In this document: in pieces, positions 24,744-33,500 of the stretch
Layout: every line of letters starts with the position of its first letter
Position numbering within the stretch: position 1 is the stretch's first letter
Assembly: GCA_035552095.1 (NCBI GenBank)
Contig: DASZMA010000126.1
Span: 1-37,652 of the forward strand
From: Bog-473 sp035552095
Lineage (GTDB): Bacteria > Actinomycetota > Acidimicrobiia > Acidimicrobiales > RAAP-2
Direction: 5' to 3'
Length of the DNA: 37,652 bases
Program-made: the position numbers and the translations under genes
The notes under the pieces: model-generated
Seen by the model: only the letters and a program-made list of their open reading frames with translations
Database searches by the model: none
Told to the model about the DNA's origin: nothing

Positions 24744-25571
24744 ATGAGCCCCACCACCAGAGTCGGAGAGGCCGATCCAAATCGGGGCACCGCACCCGAG
24801 GCGATCACCCCGGGCCGCTACGCCGGGCGGGTCGCCCTGGTCACCGGAGCCGGGTCGGGCATCGGCCGGGCCACCGCCCGCCGTCTGGCCGCCGAAGGCG
24901 CGGCCGTGGCCTGCCTCGACGTGGCCGAAGACGCCGTCAACGTGGTGGCGGGCGAGATCAACGATGAAGCCAAGGCCGCCGGCGGCCGGGCCATCGCCCT
25001 GCGCTGTGACGTCACTGATGAAGCGGTGGTGGCCCAGGTGGTGGCCCGGGCCACTGAGGAACTCGGCGTCATCACCAACCTGTGCAACATCGCCGGGATC
25101 GGTGGCTTCTCCCACACGCCGGACCAGTCGCTCGAGGGGTGGAACAAGATCCTGGCCGTCAACCTCACCGGGACGTTCCTCATGTGCCGCGCCGTCCTGC
25201 CCGCCATGCTGGAGCACAAGGGAGCCATCGTCAACACGGTCTCGACGGCCGGGATCATCGGCCAGCCCTATTCGGCGGCCTACTGCGCCTCCAAGGGAGG
25301 CGTGAAGATGCTGACCAAGGCGCTGGCGGTGGAATACATGGCTCGCGGCGTCCGGGTCAACGGCGTGGCGCCCGGCGGGGTGGACACACCCATCATCCAC
25401 AACTTCGGCCCTCCCGCCGATGCCGATTTCAAGCTCATTGAGCGGCTCATGACCCCGATCGGCTTTGCCTTCCCGCATGAGATCGCCGGAGCCTTCGCCT
25501 ACCTCGGCTCGAACGAGGCGGCCTATGTCACCGGAGCCATCCTCTCCATTGACGGAGCCATTACGACCTGA
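24744..25571 (+). CDS. Short-chain dehydrogenase/reductase, FabG-like
   Basis: This 275-residue classical SDR shows VALVTGAGSGIG (cofactor glycines), an acidic residue after the second strand (CLDVAED, suggesting NAD(H) preference), CNIAGIGG, the catalytic Ser in VNTVSTAG, AYCASKGG (YxxxK), and the closing GAILSIDGA. The first 25 residues are an extra polar extension. A strong Shine-Dalgarno AAAGGAG (24732-24738) fixes the ATG. The 100 bases upstream contain ATCGGG/CCCGAT arms of a possible hairpin around 24645-24700 but no clear promoter. Substrate unknown; probably a hydroxyacyl or alcohol compound linked to the acyl-CoA synthetase. Confidence 0.9.
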   Translation: MSPTTRVGEADPNRGTAPEAITPGRYAGRVALVTGAGSGIGRATARRLAAEGAAVACLDVAEDAVNVVAGEINDEAKAAGGRAIALRCDVTDEAVVAQVVARATEELGVITNLCNIAGIGGFSHTPDQSLEGWNKILAVNLTGTFLMCRAVLPAMLEHKGAIVNTVSTAGIIGQPYSAAYCASKGGVKMLTKALAVEYMARGVRVNGVAPGGVDTPIIHNFGPPADADFKLIERLMTPIGFAFPHEIAGAFAYLGSNEAAYVTGAILSIDGAITT

Positions 25572-25612
25572 GCCATGTGCAAGGCTCCCCCGGTGTCGAG
25601 CGCACCCCAGCC

Positions 25613-26776
25613 ATGAGCGACGGCCACCTCGCGGCCGGGCCGCTCCGGGTGGCGCTCGATGCCACACCGCTCCTCGGTCGGCCTACCGGCGTCGGGGCCT
25701 TCTGCCTGGGGGCCCTGGGGACGTTGGGTCAACGCCCGGAGCTGGACGTGCGGGCCTTCGCCGTCAGCTGGCGCCGCCGGGCCGGTCTCCGTGACCTGGT
25801 GCCGGCGGGGGTCCGGGTGGCCCAACGCCCCATGCCCGCCCGCCCGCTCCACGCCATCTGGGCCACCCGGTCGGTGCCGCCGATCGAGTGGTTCGTCGGC
25901 CCGGTCGACGTGGTGCACGGGACCAACTTCGTCGTCCCGCCGACCCGGCGGGCCGGGGCGGTCGTCTCGGTGCACGACCTCACCCCGCTACATCATCCCG
26001 AGCTGTGCAACGAGGCCACCCTGGCCTATCCGGGCCTGATCCGCCGGGCCGTGGCGCGCGGGGCCTGGGTGCACACCGACTCGGCCTTCGTGGCCGGCGA
26101 GGTGACCGAGGCCTTCGGGGCCGACCCGGACCGGGTGGTCGTGGTGAACCCCGGCGTGCCGCCGCTGCCCGAGGCCCCCCCGGGGGTCGCCCGCCCACTG
26201 GTGGCTCGGCTGCTCCCGCCGGGCGTGGCCCGCTACATCCTGGCCATCGGCACGGCCGAGCCGCGCAAGGACCTGCCGGGCCTGGTGCGGGCCTTCGACC
26301 AACTGGCCGACCGCCACCACGAGCTGGCCCTCGTGTTGGCCGGCCCGCCCGGTTGGGGCGAGGAGGCTCTCTCTTCGTCGGTCGCGCGGGCCCGGGCCGG
26401 GGACAGGATCGTGCGCACGGGCTGGGCCGAGCCCGCCCTGCTGGGGGCGCTCCTCCAGGAAGCCGCCGTGCTGGCCTTTCCGTCGGTGTACGAGGGGTTC
26501 GGGTTCCCGCCTCTCCAAGCCATGGCCGCCGGCGTCCCGGTGGTGGCCTCCCGGGCCGGGTCGCTCCCCGAGGTCCTCGGCGATGCGGCCCTGCTGGTCG
26601 AGGTGGGTGACGAGGACGGGCTGGCCAACGCCCTGGACTGGGTCCTGGGTGATGAGGCGCTGCGCCAGAAGTTGGTCACCGCGGGCGTGGGGCGGGCGGC
26701 CGGATATACCTGGGACTGCTGCGGCGAGGGCCTCGAGCAGCTCTACCGCCGGGTGGCGGAGCGGGCCCGTGGCTGA
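25613..26776 (+). CDS. GT4 glycosyltransferase, first of three tandem copies
   Basis: This 387-residue GT-B enzyme shows the family start VALDATPLLGRPTGVGAF, VHGTNFVVPP, VSVHDLTPLHHP, VVVNPGVPPLP, AIGTAEPRKDLPGLVRAF and the donor-binding VYEGFGFPPLQAMAAG. In that last motif the usual E-x7-E is E-x7-Q: the second Glu, which normally contacts the donor nucleotide, is Gln. The fold matches mannosyl/rhamnosyl transferases of polysaccharide loci. I chose ATG 25613 because the open frame before it (to 25577) has no family sequence. It overlaps the next gene by eight bases. Confidence 0.88.
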   Translation: MSDGHLAAGPLRVALDATPLLGRPTGVGAFCLGALGTLGQRPELDVRAFAVSWRRRAGLRDLVPAGVRVAQRPMPARPLHAIWATRSVPPIEWFVGPVDVVHGTNFVVPPTRRAGAVVSVHDLTPLHHPELCNEATLAYPGLIRRAVARGAWVHTDSAFVAGEVTEAFGADPDRVVVVNPGVPPLPEAPPGVARPLVARLLPPGVARYILAIGTAEPRKDLPGLVRAFDQLADRHHELALVLAGPPGWGEEALSSSVARARAGDRIVRTGWAEPALLGALLQEAAVLAFPSVYEGFGFPPLQAMAAGVPVVASRAGSLPEVLGDAALLVEVGDEDGLANALDWVLGDEALRQKLVTAGVGRAAGYTWDCCGEGLEQLYRRVAERARG

Positions 26777-27941
26777 AGCCGAGGCCGGATCGCCCGGCCC
26801 CAGGATCCTGATGGCCGTCGAGCAGCTGCGGCGGAGCGTCCCCGGTGGCATCGGGGCCTACGCCCGCGGGCTCCTGCGCGGTCTGGCCCAGTGCGACGAG
26901 GGAGGGCAGCCGACCGACCTGACCCTCCTGGCCAGCCGGATGCTCCGACGGCCGGGAGCCGGCAGGGCGCCCGGGGGGGACCCGCTGGCCCAGTTCGGCC
27001 GACCCATCGTGCTCTCGCCCTTCCCCGGACCGCTGCTCACCCGGGCCTGGGACCACGGCTGGTCGGCCGTGCCGGCCGGCTACGACATTGTGCATTCCGT
27101 CTCGCTGGCCGCGCCGCCCCACCGGGCCGGTGACCCGGTGCGCTCGGTGGTGACCGTGCACGATGTGGCCTGGCGCCGCCATCCCGAGGCCACCACCAAG
27201 CGGGGCCGGGAGTGGCATGAGGCGGCGCTCTGCCGGGCCCGGGACTCCGGCGCCGCGCTGGTGGTCACGTCCAGGTTCGTGGCGGCTGACCTGATCGGCG
27301 ACGGGGTCGACCCCGATCGCATCACCATCGTCCACGGGGGCAGTGACCACCTGGTGGTCGAAGACCCGGCGGCCACGGACGCGCTGCTCAGCCGGTTGGG
27401 TGTGCCGGGTCCGTTCCTGCTCACGGTCAGCACGCTGGAGCCGCGCAAGAACGTGCACCGTCTGCTGCAGGCCTTCCGCCAGCTGCGGGGCACGCTGCCC
27501 GAGCCCTGGCCCCTGGTCATCGTCGGCCCGGCCGGTTGGGGACCCGCCCTGCCCAGCCCCGAGGACCAACAGGGGGTGGTGTTCGCCGGGGCGGTGCCCG
27601 ACGCCGTGCTGACCGGCCTCTACCGCCGGGCCCGGGCCTTCGCCTACGTGCCGCTGACCGAGGGGTACGGGTTGCCCCCCCTCGAAGCCATGCGGGTAGG
27701 GACGCCGACCGTGGTGGCCAACGAGGTGCCCAGCGTGCACGACCTGGGCCAGTCCGGGCTGCCGCCGGCCCGCATCGTCGACCCCATGGACGTGGAGGAC
27801 ATCGCGGCCGGGATCGCCGCGGTGCTGACCGATGACACCCTGCGGGCCGATCTGGCGGCCCGCGGCGAGGCCTACGCCCGCAGCCGCACCTGGCGCGCTG
27901 CGGCCGAGGACCATGTGCGGTTGTGGAGGGCATTGGCGTGA
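26769..27941 (+). CDS. GT4 glycosyltransferase, second of three tandem copies
   Basis: This 390-residue GT-B enzyme is homologous to both neighbours: ILMAVEQLRRSVPGGIGAYARG, VHSVSLAAPPHRAG, TVHDVAWRRHP, ITIVHGGSDHL, VSTLEPRKNVHRLLQAF and a complete E-x7-E in TEGYGLPPLEAMRVG. The start GTG 26769 overlaps the previous stop and has GGAG seven bases upstream. The much longer open frame back to 26583 lies inside the previous gene and is not real. Likely transfers one sugar residue to a growing lipid-linked chain. Confidence 0.9.
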   Translation: MAEAEAGSPGPRILMAVEQLRRSVPGGIGAYARGLLRGLAQCDEGGQPTDLTLLASRMLRRPGAGRAPGGDPLAQFGRPIVLSPFPGPLLTRAWDHGWSAVPAGYDIVHSVSLAAPPHRAGDPVRSVVTVHDVAWRRHPEATTKRGREWHEAALCRARDSGAALVVTSRFVAADLIGDGVDPDRITIVHGGSDHLVVEDPAATDALLSRLGVPGPFLLTVSTLEPRKNVHRLLQAFRQLRGTLPEPWPLVIVGPAGWGPALPSPEDQQGVVFAGAVPDAVLTGLYRRARAFAYVPLTEGYGLPPLEAMRVGTPTVVANEVPSVHDLGQSGLPPARIVDPMDVEDIAAGIAAVLTDDTLRADLAARGEAYARSRTWRAAAEDHVRLWRALA

Positions 27942-29098
27942 CCGGGACACCGATTGCCCTCTCCCTCGACGTCTCGGCGGTGCCGATCCGCCCCGGCGGC
28001 GCGGGCTACTACACCATTGAGCTGGCGCGCACGCTGTGCGGGCGCGCCGAGGTCTCGCTCACCCTGGTCTCGCGCCGCGGCGACGAGGGGCGTTGGCGCG
28101 AGCTGGCCCAGGGTCGGGCCACGGTGGTCGGAGCGGTCCCGGTGGCGCGCCCGGGTCGCCTGGTCTTTGAGCAGACCCGCTTCCCCCGGCTCCTCGACGC
28201 TCTCGGCGTCGACGTGCACCACGCACCGCATTACACGATGCCCGAACGGACGGCGAAGCCGTGCGTCGTCACCATCCACGACTGCACCTTCTTCGACCAC
28301 CCGGAATGGCACGTCCGCTCCAAGGCCCTGCTGTTCCGCCGGGCCATCCGCCGGGCCGCCCGCCAGGCCGGCGCCCTGGTCTGCGTGAGCGAGGTGACCG
28401 CCAGCCGCCTGCGGGCGTGCTGCGACGTCCGGGTCCCCATCGTGGTGGCGCCCCACGGCGTCGACCACCAGCGGTTCACCCCGGAGGAGCCGGGCCCGGG
28501 AGCCGACACCGCGACGCTGGCCGGGATCGACGTGCCGGCTGACCGGCCGCTGGTCGTGTTCGTGGGGACACTCGAACCGCGCAAGGGCGTGGCCCCGCTG
28601 GTGGCCGCCTTCGACCGGGTGGCCGGGGCGCATCCCGATGCGCTGCTGGTACTGGGGGGCCAGATGGGCTGGGGCTTGGCCGAGACCGAACGCGCCCTGG
28701 CCGCGGCCCGGCACGGTGACCGCATCCGGCGCACCGGCTACCTGAGCGACGAGGCGGTGCCGGCCCTGCTGCGCCGGGCCACGGTGGTGGCCTACCCCGC
28801 GCTGGAGGAGGGGTTCGGGCTGCCGGCCCTCGAAGCCCTCGCTTGCGGCGCCCCGCTGCTCACCACCGAGGGGACGGCGATGGCGGAGATGGCCCAGGGG
28901 GCGGCCCGGCTGGTGGCGCCGGGCGACGAGCTCATGCTGGCCGAAGCTCTGGACGAGGCCCTGAACGAGGGGAGCGCGGGCCCCGGAGCCACCCACCGGC
29001 GCCGGCTCGGCCTGGAGGTGGCGGCCCAACGCACATGGACGGCCAGCGCCGAGCGCCACCTCGAAGCGTATGGCCGAGCCCTGACGGCCCCGAAGTAG
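27938..29098 (+). CDS. GT4 glycosyltransferase, third of three tandem copies
   Basis: This 386-residue GT-B enzyme has LSLDVSAVPIRPGGAGYYTI, VHHAPHYTMP, VTIHDCTFFDHP, VVAPHGVDHQRF, FVGTLEPRKGVAPLVAAF and an intact E-x7-E in EEGFGLPALEALACG. The GTGA overlap with the previous gene and GGAGGG at 27925-27930, seven bases before GTG 27938, set the start. Its TAG stop is reused in the TAGGGT box of the following gene. Of the three copies it looks the most canonical. Confidence 0.91.
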   Translation: MTGTPIALSLDVSAVPIRPGGAGYYTIELARTLCGRAEVSLTLVSRRGDEGRWRELAQGRATVVGAVPVARPGRLVFEQTRFPRLLDALGVDVHHAPHYTMPERTAKPCVVTIHDCTFFDHPEWHVRSKALLFRRAIRRAARQAGALVCVSEVTASRLRACCDVRVPIVVAPHGVDHQRFTPEEPGPGADTATLAGIDVPADRPLVVFVGTLEPRKGVAPLVAAFDRVAGAHPDALLVLGGQMGWGLAETERALAAARHGDRIRRTGYLSDEAVPALLRRATVVAYPALEEGFGLPALEALACGAPLLTTEGTAMAEMAQGAARLVAPGDELMLAEALDEALNEGSAGPGATHRRRLGLEVAAQRTWTASAERHLEAYGRALTAPK

Positions 29099-29107
29099 GG
29101 TTCGTCA
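29096..29107 (+). promoter_or_regulatory. TAGGGT leaderless promoter box overlapping a stop codon
   Basis: TAGGGT (29096-29101) begins with the TAG stop of the third GT4 gene. Six bases follow, then ATG 29108, so the transcript should start at the ATG. The context GTAGGGTTCGTC repeats the one at 18344. No -35 match at 17 bases. Confidence 0.5.
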
Positions 29108-29998
29108 ATGCGCGCACTCATCACCGGCGGCAAAGGGTTCGTCGGCCAGTGGTTGGCCACGCATCTCAAGGACCGCGGCGATGAGGTCGTCGTGATAGAC
29201 GTGGAGACCGACGTGGCCGACGGCGCCGCCCTGCGCGCCGTGGTGACCAAGGCGGCGCCCGAAGCGATCTACCACCTGGCCGCCATGACCCATGTGGGCG
29301 AGAGCTGGGAGAACCCCAGTGAGGTGCTCCGGGTCAACGTCCTGGGCACCGCCGAGCTGCTGGCCGCCGCCCGCGCCCTGCCGACGTCGCCCACCGTGCT
29401 GGTGGTCAGCTCGGCCGAGGTGTACGGCGTGGTCAGTCCCGAGAACCTGCCACTGGGCGAGGACGCACCGACGGCGCCGGCCACGCCCTATGCGGCCAGC
29501 AAGCTGGCGGCGGAGGCCTTCGCCCTCCAGGCCTGGCGGGGCTACCGCCAGCCGGTGATCGTGGTCCGGCCGTTTAACCACATCGGCCCGGGGCAGTCAC
29601 CCAACTTCGCCGTGCCGGCGCTGGCCAAGCGCATCGTCGAGGCCAAGAAATCCGGGGCCCGCTCGCTCCGGGTGGGGACCATGACCACGCGGCGGGACTT
29701 CACCGATGTGCGCGACGTGGTGGTGGCGTACCGCCTGCTGATTGAACACGGCGCACCGGGCACCGTCTACAACGTCTGCTCGGGCCGCGATGTGGCGATC
29801 TCCGAGGTGGCCGAGGACCTATTGGCTCTGGCCGGGGCCGACCTGGAGCTGGTGACCGACCCCGACCTGGTGCGGCCGGTCGATGTGCCGGTGTTGCGGG
29901 GGGACCCCGCTCTGCTGGCCGCCGCCACCGGGTGGTCGGCGTCGATCCCGCTCGCGACAACGCTCGCCGACGTCCTGGCCTCCTGGGAAGCGGACTGA
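29108..29998 (+). CDS. GDP-6-deoxy-D-mannose reductase-like SDR
   Basis: This 296-residue extended SDR shows ALITGGKGFVGQWLA, IDVETDV, YHLAAMTHVGESW, LVVSSAEVYG (Ser), TPYAASKLAAEA (YxxxK) and VRPFNHIGPGQ, a combination typical of Rmd, which reduces GDP-4-keto-6-deoxymannose to GDP-rhamnose. A GDP-mannose 4,6-dehydratase would be needed but is not in the window. This is the sugar-donor gene behind the three GT4 genes. No Shine-Dalgarno is present, in keeping with the leaderless box. Its stop codon lies inside a large hairpin. Related dTDP-sugar activities cannot be excluded. Confidence 0.82.
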   Translation: MRALITGGKGFVGQWLATHLKDRGDEVVVIDVETDVADGAALRAVVTKAAPEAIYHLAAMTHVGESWENPSEVLRVNVLGTAELLAAARALPTSPTVLVVSSAEVYGVVSPENLPLGEDAPTAPATPYAASKLAAEAFALQAWRGYRQPVIVVRPFNHIGPGQSPNFAVPALAKRIVEAKKSGARSLRVGTMTTRRDFTDVRDVVVAYRLLIEHGAPGTVYNVCSGRDVAISEVAEDLLALAGADLELVTDPDLVRPVDVPVLRGDPALLAAATGWSASIPLATTLADVLASWEAD

Positions 29999-30012
29999 CG
30001 GCGAGCGTTGTC
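29956..30012 (+). terminator. Long hairpin over the stop codon of the Rmd-like gene
   Basis: GACAACGCTCGCCG (29956-29969) and CGGCGAGCGTTGTC (29999-30012) are a perfect 14-bp inverted repeat. An inner GTCC/GGAC (29972-29975 with 29992-29995) extends the stem, and the stop TGA (29996-29998) sits inside. It lies between convergent genes and has no U-tract on either strand. A bidirectional GC-rich terminator or 3'-end stabiliser is the likely role. Confidence 0.6.
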
Positions 30013-30044
30013 TACATGCGGGTTACTGCAATGGGTGGCGCCGT

Positions 30045-30413
30045 TCAGGCGTTGCTGACCCGCTCACGGATCTGAGTCCGCACCTCGCGGGCCTGCTCAC
30101 GGGCCTTGGTGGTCAGCTGCGTGACTGAAGCCGGCAACTGCTGCTCCAGGGGCTGCAGGGTCGACTCGACGAACTGGGCCGCCGTCTCGACCAGGTCGTC
30201 AATCTGCTTGACGCCCTTGCTGACGCCCGAGCGCACGCCCTCGAGCCGCTGGTCCAGGGAGAAGTCCTTGGACAGCTTGTTCTTCAGGTCGATCCGTTGC
30301 ACCTGGGCCCGCTGGTAGCCCAGCACGCCAAGGCCAACGGCGACATAGGCGGCGTCGCGGGCCAGGTCGGTGACACCCTTGGAAAGGGCGCTGATGTTGG
30401 TTACTTCAGGCAT
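30045..30413 (-). CDS. Small helical protein, phasin- or HbhA-like composition
   Basis: This 122-residue protein is not assignable to a family I can name. It has a short apolar helix near the start (DAAYVAVGLGVLGYQRAQV) followed by amphipathic helices rich in Gln, Glu, Lys and Val (RIDLKNKLSKDFSLDQRL, and VETAAQFVESTLQPLEQQ). That resembles lipid-droplet/phasin or heparin-binding hemagglutinin-like surface helices. The start ATG 30413 is fixed by a perfect AGGAGG (30419-30424) five bases upstream; the open frame to 30470 is spurious. The strong ribosome site and its own AT-rich upstream region suggest abundant expression. Confidence 0.7.
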   Translation of the reverse strand: MPEVTNISALSKGVTDLARDAAYVAVGLGVLGYQRAQVQRIDLKNKLSKDFSLDQRLEGVRSGVSKGVKQIDDLVETAAQFVESTLQPLEQQLPASVTQLTTKAREQAREVRTQIRERVSNA

Positions 30414-30599
30414 TTTTGCCTCCTGATGTGGTCGGTGTTGCGGACAGTGGGCACGCATGATGGAGGCCACCCGGTGTGGTCAGTGCCAACCGGGCCGCTC
30501 CGTGCGTTCGCCTACAAAGGTATCACATTTGTTAAACAGTAGCAAGCACTCCGTGCCCAAAATGTGCACCGGAGGCGCCGATCTGGACCGATTAGCCTC
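30414..30599. promoter_or_regulatory. Divergent AT-rich control region
   Basis: These 186 bases separate the small helical protein gene (minus) from the long GT2 gene (plus) and include the most AT-rich stretch of the window (about 30513-30545). On the minus strand TTGCTA (30545-30540) and TACCTT are 17 bases apart, giving a leader of about 100 bases. A TGTTAAACA palindrome lies at about 30530-30538. On the plus strand TAGCCT (30593-30598) precedes two candidate start codons (ATG 30600 and 30609). Confidence 0.45.
30549..30574 (+). repeat. Imperfect inverted repeat upstream of the GT2/DUF5719 operon
   Basis: CTCCGTGC (30549-30556) and GCACCGGAG (30566-30574) pair over eight positions with one bulged base around a nine-base AT-rich loop. 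It may be a repressor operator or an mRNA leader hairpin; it is 25 bases upstream of ATG 30600. Confidence 0.45.
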
Positions 30600-33500
30600 A
30601 TGGCTGTAATGGACTCCCAGGTACCGGCGGTGGTGGCAGTTGTCGTCACCACGGGGCCGGGGCCCTGGTTCGACGAGGCGCTGGCCTCCCTGGCCGCCCA
30701 GGAGTACGAGGAGCTTTCGGTCCTGGTCCTGGCCACCGGGGACGGTCCCGATCCCTCCGATCGGGTGGGCCGGATGCTGCCCGACGCCTTCGTGCGCCTG
30801 CTCCCGGGCCGGGTCGGGTACGCCGCCGCCGCCAACGAAGCCTTGGGCATGGTCGAAGGGGCGGCGTTCTTCCTGTTGTGTCACGACGACTGTGCGCTCG
30901 ACCCCGACGTGGTGCACAACATGGTGGAGGAGTCCTTCCGCTCCAATGCCGGCGTGGTGTCCCCCAAGTTCGTCAACTGGGACGATCCGTCGATCCTCCT
31001 CCACGTCGGCATGTCGTGCGACAAGACGGGGGCCGTGGTCGACCGGATCCAGGACGGCGAGGTCGACCACGGGCAGCACGACGCGGTGCGCGATGTCTTC
31101 GTGGCGCCCGGTGGCTGCATCCTCATCCGAGCCGACCTGTGGCGGGAGCTGGGCGGATTCGACGTCGGCATCGTGGCCATGGGAGAGGATCTGGACCTGT
31201 CGTGGCGCAGCCAGGTGGCGGGCTCCCGCGTCGTGGTGGCTCCCGATGCCCGGGTGCGCCACCGCGAGGTCGTGGCCAGCGGCATCCTCCCCCTCTCGGT
31301 CATGGTGCCCGACGACGGGGCTCACCCCGTCACCATGCAGGCGCTGCAGCGCCGGCACGAGCTGCGCACGGTCCTGAAGTGTTACGGCTGGTTCCACCTG
31401 ATCCGGGTCCTGCCCCAGGCGGCGCTGCTGGCCCTCGGTGAGGTGGTGGTGGCCCTGGCCGCCCGCGACCGTCAACGGGCCCGGGCCGTGGCCGGCGCCT
31501 GGTGGTGGAACCTGCGCCATCTGGCCGAGCTGCGCCAGTTGCGCCACCAGCTGGCCGCCCACCGGTTGTTCCCCGACACCGAGGTGCGGCGCCTCCAGTT
31601 GCGCGGCAGCGCCCGCCTGTCCCGTTACCTCTCCCGCTTGTCCCACCAGGGCTTCGATGCCGCCAACGCCGTGGCGATCTCGCACGGCGCCTCGCCGCGG
31701 GACTCGGCCGAGCCCGAGGTCGCCGTGCTCACCGGCAGCGTGGGCCTGGCCTTCAGCGAGGACTCCGACTTCGACGACCTCGACGACCTGGGTCATCGTT
31801 CGGGCCGGGACCGCTTCGGGCGCCAGGTGCGCCGGCCGCCCCTGACCACCGGGCGCCAGCGGGTGGTCGCCATGGTGGTGGCGGCCGTGGTGATCGCGGT
31901 GGGCTGCCGCGAGCTCTTCTTCGGATCGCTGCCGCTGCTGGGGCAGCTGGCCCCTTCCATGGGGTGGACGGCGGACTGGCATCACTTTTTCGCCGGCTGG
32001 CAGGCGGCCGGCGTCGGCACCACCGCGCCCGCCTCGCCCGCCTTCGGGATCATGGGGGTGGCCGGCACCGTCTTGCTGGGGGCGATGGGGCTGGCCCAGA
32101 AGGTGCTCCTGTTGGGCTGCATCCCGCTCGGGGCCATCGGTCTGTCCCGGTTCATGCGCCCGCTGGTCTCCCCCCGGGCCCGGGTGGTGGCCACCATCTG
32201 CTACCTCGGGCTCCCGCTGCCCTACGGGGCCCTGGGCACGGGGCGCTGGGACGGCCTGGTGGCCTACGCCGCCTTCCCCTTCATCGTGACCCGGCTGGCC
32301 CGCCTGGCCGGCCTGGCCCCGTTCGACCCCGTGGTCAGCCGGGGGTGGCGCTCCACCGCATCGGGCCAGATCGCCGTCCTCGGCGCCATCATCGCCGCCG
32401 CCACCTCCTTCGCCCCCGCCGTGCTGCCCATGACCCTGGTGTCCGCCTTCGCCCTGGTGTTCGGGTCGGCCCTGACGGGCAAGACGGAGCACGCCGGGGC
32501 CGTGGTGTCGGCGACGGTCAAGGCGGTTGCCGTAGCGCTGCTGCTCAGCGCCCCCTGGGTGGTGGGGACCGCCCTGGCCGGGTCACACAGCGTCGACATC
32601 TTCGGCCTGCCCGTCTCGTCGGCCGCCGCGCCGAGCTGGGGCCAACTGATCCGTTTCGCCATCGGCCCTACGGCCCGCTCGCCCATCGTCTGGTTGCTGG
32701 TGGCGGCGTCGGCCTTGCCGCTCCTGTTGGGATCGGGGACCCGGCTGACCTGGGCCGCCCGGCTCTGGGTGCTGGCCTGCGCCTCCTGGGTGCTGGCCTA
32801 CGCCGGTACCCACGGTTGGATGGGCAGCTTCGCTCCCTCCGAGACCGTCGTGCTCGCTCCGGCCGCGCTGGCGGTGGCGGCCGGCATCGGCCTGGGGATC
32901 TCCTCCTTCGAGAACGACCTGGCCGGTCGCTCCTTCGGTTGGCGCCAGGTCGTCAGCGTCACCGCGCTGGTGGCGGTCGTGGTCGGCCTGCTCCCGGTCG
33001 CCGGGGGAGCGCTCAGCGGGCGTTGGGGGATGCCGGCCAACGGGGTGGAGCAACCGCTGTCGTTCTTGAACAAGCCCAGCGTCACCAACGGGTACCGCGT
33101 GCTGTGGCTGGGCGATCCCCGTGCCCTGCCGGCGGGCGGGTGGTCGGTTGAGCCCGGGCTCTCCTATGCCCTCACCGGCCAGGGCCTGCCCAGCTCGGCA
33201 GACGTCTGGACGCCGGCGGGACCGGGCCCGGCCGACATCGTGTCGAGCGCCGTCCGGCTGGCCGTCACCGGGGGGACCGTGCACCTCGGTCGGCTGCTGG
33301 CCGCGCAGAGTGTCCGCTATGTCGTAGTGGTCGAGGGGCTGGCCCCCTCGCAATCCGCCCCGGACCCGGCCATCGCCTTCGCGCCGCCGACGGGGATGCA
33401 GCGGGCGCTGTTGAACCAGGACGACCTGCAGATCGTGCCGGGCGAGTTCGGCATTCAGGTCTACAAGAACAACGAGGCCATGCCAATCGTGGCCGAGCGG

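Noticed and set aside
30480..32492. 670-residue minus-strand open frame
   Set aside because: Antisense to the long GT2; His/Gly/Gln/Asp-rich with no recognisable domain.
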